This document shows positions 5,606-11,446 of a stretch of 11,446 bases of DNA, piece by piece. The notes under the pieces are model-generated. The model had not been told where the DNA came from. It was given only the letters and a program-made list of their open reading frames with translations, and searched no databases. Source of the stretch: Caldifarciminota bacterium (lineage in GTDB: Bacteria; WOR-3; Hydrothermia; WGAB01). The first letter of the stretch is position 1; each line of letters starts with the position of its first letter. Location of the stretch: positions 1-11,446 of the forward strand of contig WGAB01000270.1 in assembly GCA_015489295.1 (NCBI GenBank), in the 5' to 3' direction. The translations under genes were made by a program, and so were the position numbers.

Positions 5606-8047
5606 ATGAAAAACTCCTTCGTTTTGCTTACGCTCGTTTTCACACCCCTGCTGTCGTCTGCCCAACTGCACCAATGGGTGCGGACCAATCCAGGGGGTGG
5701 AGGGGCGTTCAGCACGATTGGGGCCGGGCCGACGGGCATCGTCATCGCTGGCAGTGACCTGAGCGGCGCCTATCGCAGCGTGGACGGCGGGCAAACCTGG
5801 GATGTGATCGGGGCAAGCCGGGGGCTCACCGAAACCCATGTGTCCGGCATCGGTTTCCATCGCTTCGATGGCGATCTCCTGTACATTGGAACCGAGAACG
5901 GCCTGTTCCGCAGCGACAACGGCGGCGATACGGTGGTAAAGGTTCTGGCAACAGGGTATATCACGGATATTGCCTTTGCCACGGACCGGCCGAATATCGG
6001 CTATGCCGCCTATCACCCCGCCTGGGACGCCCTTAACGCCGAGGTCTATAAGTCCACAGACAACGGCCTGACCTGGACACAGGTCAGCACCAATTTACCC
6101 GACAACCTCCACATCCTGAAGATCGAGATCGATCCCACCGATGCCGATATCGTGTATATCCTCACCGGCAGGGGCCGGTTCGTGTGCGGGCCGGCAGAGG
6201 TGTACAAAAGTACGGACGGTGGCACTACATGGGTCAACCTGACCGCCCAATTGCCTGAAATCCTGGATTTTGCGCTGGATCCGAGCAACCCCCAGGTTGT
6301 GTATGTCACGACGATGAACGCCGATTGCGATGCCCCCTGGTACTGGACGGATCTGGAGGGCTACCTGTACAGGAGCACCGACGGCGGCAACACCTGGGGA
6401 ACGCCGCTGTATGACCTGACGGGAGTCATCTTTATCGACCCCACGAACCCTGCGGTCCTCCGGCTGATTGACCCCCGCGAGCCGTATCCCTGGAACCCGT
6501 CCGCCGGCACCTGGACCTCCACCGACGGCGGCCAAACCTTTGTCAAAACCGGCGATGTGAACGACTGGGACACCTTTTTCAACACCGACTATGTGTTCAT
6601 CTACGGGGTGAGTTACAACGGCATCTGTAAAACCCTGGGCAAGGATCTCTCCAACCCGAACACCATCTACTGGGTCAACACCCAGTGGGCTTTCAAGAGC
6701 ACGGACAACGGGAGCGTGTTCCAGAACATCTTTACCCACGAGGTTTCGCCCGGATGGTGGCGGAGCCGCGGCCTGGACAATGTGGACATACTGGATATTG
6801 CCATCAATGAGAGCCACCCGGACACCCTCTTCATCACCTACTTTGATCTGGGGATCTGGCGAAGTTTTGACGGGGGCGAGAGCTGGCAGAGTTGCAACGA
6901 CGAGGTTTTTACGGGAAGCTGGAACGGCCAGGGAGGCAACGCGCACACCATCCTTTCCGATCCCCAGCGGCCCCAGGTGGTTTGGGCATCCCAATCCGAA
7001 AACCAGGACGGTGAATACCCCACCTACCTGATCAAGAGCACCCAAACCGGTGACAGGAACTCTTGGGTGGCCTCTTACAGCGGATTGCCTCTGCAGGAGA
7101 TCATCGGGCTTTCCTTAGACCGAACCAGCCCGGTGGACCACCGCACCCTGTATGTTACCGCAGAGGGGGATGTGTACAGGAGCACGGACGATGGGGCCAC
7201 CTGGTCTATGGTTTTTGATTGCGATGGATGCCGATTCACGGCGGTGGACCCCTTGAATGGGCAGGTGGTTTATGCCGGAGGGGAGAACGGCCTGTGGCGT
7301 TCCACGGACGGGGGCGATACCTGGACCGATGTCAGCCACCCCGAGATGAAGGCCTCGCCGGGGAGCGATTACTGGGACTACGGCTCCTATGACGGGGTTT
7401 TTGATATCCAGCCGGACCCGGACAAGCCTGGCCGGGTGTATGTCACCGCCCTGGGGGAAAATAAGGGTCTGTACAGGAGCGACGACTACGGCGAAACCTG
7501 GACCAAGATTCTGACGGACGATTACCTGCGGAAGGTCGCCGTGGTTCCCGGGCATCACCATGTGCTCTATGCCACCTCGTCTTCCGCCATTTCGGAGGGA
7601 GGCTACGATCCTGCGTCCCACGGCATCTGGTTTTCCACCGATTCAGGGCAAACCTGGACCCGTCAAAATCAGGGGATGGCATGGCCCTTTGCGCTGACCG
7701 TGGCGGTGAGCGCTGGTGCTATGCCCACGGTGTTTGTGGGGTCTCCGGGCACGGGGTTCCAGAAGTCGCCGGTTCCCCTGGAGGTTCTGGAAGACGGTAA
7801 CCCGGGCCATCCGGGGCGCCTACGGCTCTTCCCGAATCCGACAACCGGAACCCTTTTTCTTGACAGCCGGATTCCCTATCGGCGCATCCGGGTGTTCAAT
7901 CTCTCCGGAGGCCTGGTGGCCACATGGCACGGGTTTTCCGGTTCCCGGGCCCTCGATCTCTCAAGGCTGAGCCCGGGGGTGTATTTCCTTCAGGTGGAGG
8001 GCGGCACCATGCCCCGGAAGCGGGTCTTCAAAATCGTGAAGCAATAA
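5606..8047 (+). CDS. Secreted Asp-box (BNR) beta-propeller protein with C-terminal T9SS sorting domain
   Basis: The 813-residue protein starts with a signal peptide (MKNSFVLLTLVFTPLLSSA, cleavage before Gln20). Residues about 25-720 contain at least twelve Asp-box motifs of the form S-x-D-x-G-x-T-W, for example YRSVDGGQTW near 56, YKSTDGGTTW, WRSFDGGESW, WRSTDGGDTW and WFSTDSGQTW near 678. These sit on turns of beta-propellers as in sialidases, GH74 xyloglucanases and sortilin-like proteins. The opening PGGGGAFST...GSDLSGAYRS resembles the start of GH74 enzymes, but I cannot confirm catalytic acids, so enzyme activity is open. The last ~73 residues (LRLFPNPTTG near 741, then RIRVFNLSGG and LSPGVYFLQVEGG) are a type A T9SS sorting domain, predicting export through the outer membrane and surface attachment or release. 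The only ATG after an in-frame TGA at 5579 is used; its SD is poor (GGAAG just before the start). Confidence 0.88.
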   Translation: MKNSFVLLTLVFTPLLSSAQLHQWVRTNPGGGGAFSTIGAGPTGIVIAGSDLSGAYRSVDGGQTWDVIGASRGLTETHVSGIGFHRFDGDLLYIGTENGLFRSDNGGDTVVKVLATGYITDIAFATDRPNIGYAAYHPAWDALNAEVYKSTDNGLTWTQVSTNLPDNLHILKIEIDPTDADIVYILTGRGRFVCGPAEVYKSTDGGTTWVNLTAQLPEILDFALDPSNPQVVYVTTMNADCDAPWYWTDLEGYLYRSTDGGNTWGTPLYDLTGVIFIDPTNPAVLRLIDPREPYPWNPSAGTWTSTDGGQTFVKTGDVNDWDTFFNTDYVFIYGVSYNGICKTLGKDLSNPNTIYWVNTQWAFKSTDNGSVFQNIFTHEVSPGWWRSRGLDNVDILDIAINESHPDTLFITYFDLGIWRSFDGGESWQSCNDEVFTGSWNGQGGNAHTILSDPQRPQVVWASQSENQDGEYPTYLIKSTQTGDRNSWVASYSGLPLQEIIGLSLDRTSPVDHRTLYVTAEGDVYRSTDDGATWSMVFDCDGCRFTAVDPLNGQVVYAGGENGLWRSTDGGDTWTDVSHPEMKASPGSDYWDYGSYDGVFDIQPDPDKPGRVYVTALGENKGLYRSDDYGETWTKILTDDYLRKVAVVPGHHHVLYATSSSAISEGGYDPASHGIWFSTDSGQTWTRQNQGMAWPFALTVAVSAGAMPTVFVGSPGTGFQKSPVPLEVLEDGNPGHPGRLRLFPNPTTGTLFLDSRIPYRRIRVFNLSGGLVATWHGFSGSRALDLSRLSPGVYFLQVEGGTMPRKRVFKIVKQ

Positions 8048-8178
8048 GGTTTTCGTCATTTTCCCCGGTGTGGCTGCATCGTTCCAGGGGGTTGGCGGGG
8101 CCCACAGGACGAAGGCCGCGGTGCTGAGCTGCAGAGAGAACGGGAAACTTGCTTTGCCGAAGGGGGAGGTAGGGGTTC

Positions 8179-8691
8179 TTAAGGTTCGGTTGCGGGAGAG
8201 CCTCCGGGGAGCCCGTTGATGGGCCGATCGTTTTCCAGGTAAACGCAGAGATCAGGGTACCGGCAGATCCACCGCAGCCGACGGGCCAGGGGCGGGTTCA
8301 GGAGGCGAAGGGCTTCGGACCAGGAGAAGAACCCGAGGGTTTCCAGTTCTTCGGTTTGGGGACGAAGATTCTGGATTTCCTGTTCGGTCAGGGAAGCGCC
8401 CCAGAACAGGACCTGCAGGCCGTCGACCCATTCTTCGCCAAAATGCCTGCGGGTATAGGCGATCCCGGCACAGCGAAGGATCCGTGGCTTCAGTCCAATT
8501 TCTTCCTGGGTTTCGCGCAGGGCTGCCTCCAGGGGAGACTCGTTTTGCTCCACCACGCCCCCTGGAACCGACCAGTAGGTGGAGTACCGGGGTTTGACGA
8601 TCAGTAGCCTTTCCCGGGGGTCCTGGAGCAGGACGCCGGCGGAAACGTTCTTTTTCGGCAAGGAGCGAAGGTATTGAAGACGGTCCCGCAC
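8179..8691 (-). CDS. Nudix hydrolase
   Basis: The protein is 170 residues from a GTG start at 8691. A complete Nudix box spans residues 45-67 (GVVEQNE, seven residues, RETQEEIGL), matching GX5EX7REUXEEXGU with the metal-binding glutamates E60, E63 and E64. It is preceded by the usual strand and YWSVPGG turn. Such enzymes hydrolyse nucleoside diphosphate-linked compounds; the substrate cannot be read from the sequence. The open frame extends upstream to 8970, but that part crosses the neighbouring cytochrome gene antisense-like in another frame and a hairpin. GGGAGG (8702-8697) lies five bases before the GTG, which decides the start. It is 116 bases after the 11-haem cytochrome on the same strand, with a hairpin between, and is probably expressed separately or by readthrough. 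The 131 bases between it and the convergent propeller gene show no clear terminator. Confidence 0.85.
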   Translation of the reverse strand: MRDRLQYLRSLPKKNVSAGVLLQDPRERLLIVKPRYSTYWSVPGGVVEQNESPLEAALRETQEEIGLKPRILRCAGIAYTRRHFGEEWVDGLQVLFWGASLTEQEIQNLRPQTEELETLGFFSWSEALRLLNPPLARRLRWICRYPDLCVYLENDRPINGLPGGSPATEP

Positions 8692-8769
8692 GGGTGCCTC
8701 CCATCTGAGCGATTCGGTGTAAGAGTTTGAGGGTACAGCCTTGAAGGGGGTAGGGGAAGGGAAACGGTT

Positions 8770-8796
8770 GCGGGGACGGCCGAAGGCCGCCCCCGC
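8770..8796 (-). terminator. GC-rich hairpin behind the 11-haem cytochrome gene
   Basis: GCGGGG (8770-8775) pairs with CCCCGC (8791-8796) and CGGCC (8777-8781) with GGCCG (8785-8789), around a three-base loop and one A-C mismatch. It lies 12 bases after the cytochrome stop. No T-run follows on the minus strand, so termination may be imperfect or the stem may protect the mRNA 3' end. Confidence 0.5.
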
Positions 8797-8807
8797 AGCA
8801 GGTGACT

Positions 8808-9611
8808 TTACGGATTCCCCGAGTGACAGCGCTGACAGGTGGTGCCGTGCTCGCCGTGGCACACGATGCAGCGAGCAGGGTTGATGCGGGCCTCCTCGCC
8901 GTGGAGACCCCTGTTGACCCAGTCGGGGTTCAGGTGGTCCAGGGGGATGGAGGCCTGTTGCTGGTGGCACGACAGGCAGTCCTGGTAGTTGCGGTGGCAG
9001 GCGGCGCAGTCCATTTGCCGCGTGGTGAAGGCCTCGGCGTGGGTATAGAGGAAGGTTTTGGGGTGAACCTGGAGTTTGAGGTTCTCCCGCTCGTGGCAGT
9101 CTTCACAGGAGGGCGAAGGCGACGGATTGGCCAGCGCCTGGGTGGTGGAGTGGCACATCCGGCACGAGGGGATCTGGGTGCGGGCGAAGTCGCCGTGCAA
9201 AGAGAGCCAGGCCGGCGGGTGGTAGGTGGCGAACCGAGGATCGTGCTCCTCGTGGCAGGTGGTGCAGGTGTTGGGAGCCCGGTCGCCGTTGTGGCAGGTC
9301 ATGCAGGTGGCCATCTCGGGCAGGATGGGGTGGGCGGAGTCGCCGTGGCACACGGTACAGGAGATGCCCTGGCTCAGGTGGGTTTGGTGGGGGAAATGGG
9401 CGATCAGGGCCGGGGCCTGGGCAGGTTGCTGGTATCCCATGCTGTTCTCATGGCACTCCTGGCACACCGAGGGGTCGGGCAGCAGCAGGTCGGTGCTTTT
9501 GGTGCTGGTTTCCGCGGCGCCGTGGCAGGCGGCGCACTCCAGGCCCATTTCCACCACGTGCAATTGGTGCGGAAAGGTCCAGGTCACAAGAAGCAAAAGC
9601 AGGGCTTGCAT
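8808..9611 (-). CDS. Undecahaem (11 CXXCH) c-type cytochrome
   Basis: The 267-residue protein has eleven CXXCH haem-attachment motifs beginning at residues 26, 50, 85, 103, 116, 150, 169, 202, 212, 248 and 259, about one haem per 24 residues. Many extra histidines, such as FPHQLH (13-18) and FPHQTH (73-78), look like distal ligands, as in cytochrome c7/c3-like chains. The protein must mature in the periplasm and would form an electron wire. The N-terminus (MQALLLLLVTWT) is a short hydrophobic export signal without basic residues. The ATG at 9611 has AGGAGG ten bases upstream; an in-frame stop two codons before excludes a longer start. It follows the barrel gene by only 3 bases, so translational coupling is likely. 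The pair suggests that the cytochrome sits in or against the barrel as a porin-cytochrome complex. I do not recognise it as a named MtrA or OmaB homologue. Confidence 0.9.
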   Translation of the reverse strand: MQALLLLLVTWTFPHQLHVVEMGLECAACHGAAETSTKSTDLLLPDPSVCQECHENSMGYQQPAQAPALIAHFPHQTHLSQGISCTVCHGDSAHPILPEMATCMTCHNGDRAPNTCTTCHEEHDPRFATYHPPAWLSLHGDFARTQIPSCRMCHSTTQALANPSPSPSCEDCHERENLKLQVHPKTFLYTHAEAFTTRQMDCAACHRNYQDCLSCHQQQASIPLDHLNPDWVNRGLHGEEARINPARCIVCHGEHGTTCQRCHSGNP

Positions 9612-9614
9612 GGC

Positions 9615-10784
9615 TCAAAACCTCCTGCTGAAGGGCAGGTGCAGACCCAGATAGCCCTGGGTTTCCCATTGGACGCCGGGCAGTTTCCAGAAGCGGAATT
9701 CGGCCTGTACCGAGAGGCCCGAGCCGGGGAAGCGCCACACCAGGCGGGGGCGAAGGCTGTACACCAGGCCGTCGTAGCGGGGGCTTTTGGCCAGGCGAAG
9801 CTGGAGCAGGGCCGAAAGTTGTGGGTTCAGGCGATGGCTATAGGTGAGGAGGCCGCCGTACGCCGTGCCCTCCCATTCCTCGCCGGTCCACACCCGGAGG
9901 TACAGCCGCTGAAGCCGATAGGCCATCCACAGGTGGCGATAGGAGGTTTCGGTGTTGTACGCGTAAAAGAGGCCGAAGGAGGCGCCGGGCAGGGGATCCT
10001 GGAGTCGCGCCGAGGCCTCCAGGCGATGGGTGGGGATGCTGTACTTCACGGGGTCGTCGCGGAGCCAGGAGGGCAGGGTGAGTTTCAGGAAATCGCGCCA
10101 GGGGTCCTGGTACCGGTAGTGGAAGTGAAGCAGGGCCCGGGGGATCCGGTACGAAGCGCTCAGGCGGCCGCGGCTGAGCACCGAGTATTCCAGGTCGTAG
10201 GCCAGTTCCCCTTCCAGGTTCCAGGCGTGGTCGTAGGACCGGAATCCGAGCCACAGGGGGGCCTGTACCACGGTGTCCTCAAGGCCTTCGCGGCCGTAAC
10301 CCGCATACACCTGAAGCCGGGCCAGGGGATCCATCCGGGCCTGAACGGCGAACAGGGGGTTCTGGCTCCGGATCTCCAGGCCCGTGGTATCGTCAAACAC
10401 CGAGGGGGCGCGGTATCCCAGCAGGGCCGAGAGTTCGGCGTGGTTCAGCCGGAAGCCCACGGAGGCGCCGTCCACCAGGCCGCCGAGGCCGAGGTACTGG
10501 AACTGGCGGCCCACACAAAGGGTTACCGGCACACCGGGGCGCTGGAAGTGGATATTGGCCACGAGCAGTCGCAGGGCCGGGGCCTTCGGCCGGGCGGTGT
10601 CCGCCCGGTACCCCCGGAGCGCCAGGTTCACGGAAAGGCCGGGCAGAGGATTCAGGGCCTGTACCCGGAGATAGGGGGCGACGGAGACATCGCGGGTGGA
10701 ATCGGTCACCGCATAGGGGACCACGCTGAGCCCCAGCCCCCCGTTCAGGGTCCAGGCCAGGAGAACGGTCCACAAAACGCCCAT
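9615..10784 (-). CDS. Outer-membrane beta-barrel protein (porin-like, putative cytochrome partner)
   Basis: The 389-residue protein has a hydrophobic N-terminus usable as a signal peptide (MGVLWTVLLAWTL). The rest shows amphipathic alternating strands dense in Tyr, Trp, Leu and Arg (LQVYAGYG, ASFGLFYAYN, LYLRVWTGEEW, LSVQAEFRFW) and ends in phenylalanine (PFSRRF), the usual C-terminal signature of barrels inserted by BamA. No plug domain or TonB box is visible. The size would allow a medium to large barrel, comparable to porins in porin-cytochrome conduits, but similarity to MtrB/PioB is not evident and the assignment rests on position between two multihaem cytochrome genes. The ATG at 10784 has AAAGGAGG six bases upstream (10798-10791). 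The SD of the next gene is embedded in its last codons (AGG AGG TTT TGA), and it stops one codon before that gene's ATG. Confidence 0.75.
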   Translation of the reverse strand: MGVLWTVLLAWTLNGGLGLSVVPYAVTDSTRDVSVAPYLRVQALNPLPGLSVNLALRGYRADTARPKAPALRLLVANIHFQRPGVPVTLCVGRQFQYLGLGGLVDGASVGFRLNHAELSALLGYRAPSVFDDTTGLEIRSQNPLFAVQARMDPLARLQVYAGYGREGLEDTVVQAPLWLGFRSYDHAWNLEGELAYDLEYSVLSRGRLSASYRIPRALLHFHYRYQDPWRDFLKLTLPSWLRDDPVKYSIPTHRLEASARLQDPLPGASFGLFYAYNTETSYRHLWMAYRLQRLYLRVWTGEEWEGTAYGGLLTYSHRLNPQLSALLQLRLAKSPRYDGLVYSLRPRLVWRFPGSGLSVQAEFRFWKLPGVQWETQGYLGLHLPFSRRF

Positions 10785-10812
10785 AACAAGCCTCCTTTGG
10801 AGCGTTTAAACG

Positions 10813-10842
10813 GCTGCGGGGCCCGATGCAGGGCCCCGCAGC
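10813..10842 (-). terminator. Perfect 12-bp GC-rich hairpin between the first cytochrome and barrel genes
   Basis: GCTGCGGGGCCC (10813-10824) is followed by a six-base loop and its exact complement GGGCCCCGCAGC (10831-10842). On the minus strand it starts 24 bases after the upstream cytochrome's stop and is followed by CCGTTTAAACG rather than a clean T-run. It could be a partial terminator or mRNA-stabilising stem that sets different levels for the cytochrome and the downstream barrel-cytochrome pair. Confidence 0.6.
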
Positions 10843-10866
10843 AAGCCTATGGCCCGGAAAGGCGGA

Positions 10867-11446
10867 TCAGTGGGGTTCCGCCAGTTTTTCGATCTGCTCA
10901 CGGGTGAGGGGTTCACAGGACTCGTCCAGCATCTGCCAGGCGTTGGTCACCCCTTGCGGTTCGATGGGTTCCCACTGGGCGGTTTCCGGATCGTCGCAGC
11001 CGCTCACGCACTGCATGTAGGTGAACTTCAGCGCGGTCTGGTAGTCCGGCGGGATCGGGATCACGCCCGTCAGGTGCTCCAGGCGGGCGGAATCCGGGTT
11101 CCACCAGGTGCACACGATCTCGCCGGTCTCCAGGTATTCGTGGGCCGCCGCGTTGTCGTGGCAGTCGGAGCAGTGCCGCGCGTTCTCCTTGGTGATGGTG
11201 TGCGGCACATACCGGCCGATGGCCATGAAGGTTTTGCCCTCGCCGTACTCCAGCGGCATCAGGATGGCTGCCTGCACCTTGCCGTCGGGGTTGTTGGCCA
11301 GGAAGAGCCAGTCCTTCAGCACGCCGTAGGCGAGTTTGATGCCGTACTGGGTCATGGACTGGAAGTGGCAGCTGTAGCAGGAGATCACGGCCTGGGCGTG
11401 GCAGGCGGTGCAGTGCAGGTTGCTCAGGTGCATGGCGTGCTCGGCG
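10867..11446 (-). CDS. Multihaem c-type cytochrome, C-terminal part (5' end outside window)
   Basis: The frame is open from the window edge (…AEHAMHLSNL) to a TGA at 10869-10867, giving 192 residues of a longer protein. The Met at 11433 is internal to the frame and has no reason to be the start. Three CXXCH haem motifs are visible: CTACH (11412-11398), CYSCH (11379-11365) and CSDCH (11172-11158). About 65 residues between the second and third motif contain no haem (KLAYGVLKDWLFLANN, FMAIGRYVPHTI), so this is not a simple haem string but has a folded insert. The last ~90 residues have no CXXCH but contain four further cysteines, two of them as CVSGC. More haems are probably encoded upstream. 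It is the first of the three minus-strand genes seen here and likely shares their transcript across the hairpin at 10813-10842. It is a candidate periplasmic or extracellular partner of the barrel-cytochrome pair. Confidence 0.85.
   Translation of the reverse strand, partial: AEHAMHLSNLHCTACHAQAVISCYSCHFQSMTQYGIKLAYGVLKDWLFLANNPDGKVQAAILMPLEYGEGKTFMAIGRYVPHTITKENARHCSDCHDNAAAHEYLETGEIVCTWWNPDSARLEHLTGVIPIPPDYQTALKFTYMQCVSGCDDPETAQWEPIEPQGVTNAWQMLDESCEPLTREQIEKLAEPH

Noticed and set aside
6095..7045. 316-codon open frame on the minus strand inside the propeller gene
   Set aside because: It is a shadow of the repeated Asp-box codons on the plus strand, without its own start signals or motifs.
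8692..8970. N-terminal extension of the Nudix protein up to an ATG at 8970
   Set aside because: The extension overlaps the 11-haem cytochrome gene in another frame and crosses the hairpin. It is low-complexity, Pro/Arg-rich sequence, and the GTG at 8691 has a good SD.
9615..9617. TGA as a recoded codon joining barrel and cytochrome
   Set aside because: Another gene here also ends in TGA, the barrel ends in the expected Phe, and the cytochrome has its own SD and ATG, so TGA is taken as a normal stop; only occasional readthrough is kept as a question.
8802..10907. 701-codon open frame on the plus strand
   Set aside because: It lies antisense to the cytochrome and barrel genes. Its Gly/Val/His-rich sequence is what reverse-complemented CXXCH and barrel codons give, and it has no family motif.
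1..11446. CRISPR array, rRNA or riboswitch
   Set aside because: No regularly spaced direct repeats, no rRNA-like sequence and no recognisable riboswitch core were found on either strand; the only tandem repeat has two copies.

Overview
The window is GC-rich bacterial DNA with densely packed genes and, for most of them, strong Shine-Dalgarno sites (AAAGGAGG or GGAGG). Several features point to a diderm bacterium with an outer membrane: an OmpA-type envelope protein, a beta-barrel porin, exported multiheme cytochromes and a surface protein with a C-terminal type IX secretion (T9SS) sorting domain. T9SS sorting tails are typical of the Bacteroidota/FCB superphylum and a few neighbouring candidate phyla, so the source is probably an FCB-type, perhaps anaerobic or thermophilic, organism. 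That lineage is inferred; no marker gene fixes it.

Layout. (a) 1-1590, minus strand: the first 530 codons of an OmpA-family protein (signal peptide, barrel, two carboxypeptidase-regulatory-like domains, start of an OmpA peptidoglycan-binding domain), with a clear promoter and two possible starts. (b) 1713-4463, plus strand: a 2-oxoacid (probably 2-oxoglutarate):ferredoxin oxidoreductase in two genes, alpha and an unusual beta-gamma fusion, followed by a small thioredoxin-like protein. (c) 4464-5327: a scar region with a two-copy ~34-bp tandem repeat, a frameshifted and truncated Mutator/IS256-type transposase remnant, a 30-bp near-palindrome at the point where transposase similarity stops, and the promoter of the following tRNA. 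(d) 5328-5400: tRNA-Asn(GTT). (e) 5606-8047, plus strand: an 813-residue secreted Asp-box (BNR) beta-propeller protein with a T9SS tail, preceded by a good sigma-70-like promoter. (f) 8179-8691, minus strand: a Nudix hydrolase. (g) 8808-11446, minus strand: a three-gene set read from right to left, comprising the C-terminal part of a multiheme cytochrome (at least 3 haems), an outer-membrane beta-barrel, and an 11-haem cytochrome whose start lies one codon after the barrel's stop. GC-rich hairpins follow the first and third genes.

How they fit together. The oxidoreductase produces reduced ferredoxin from 2-oxoacids in the cytoplasm. The cytochrome-barrel-cytochrome set has the gene content of a porin-cytochrome conduit that could move electrons across the outer membrane. 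The T9SS propeller protein would act at the cell surface or outside. A direct functional link between these blocks is not shown by the sequence. The most interesting part of the window is the candidate electron conduit. Next are the beta-gamma fusion oxidoreductase, the doubled start of the OmpA-like gene and the decayed transposase beside the tRNA gene.
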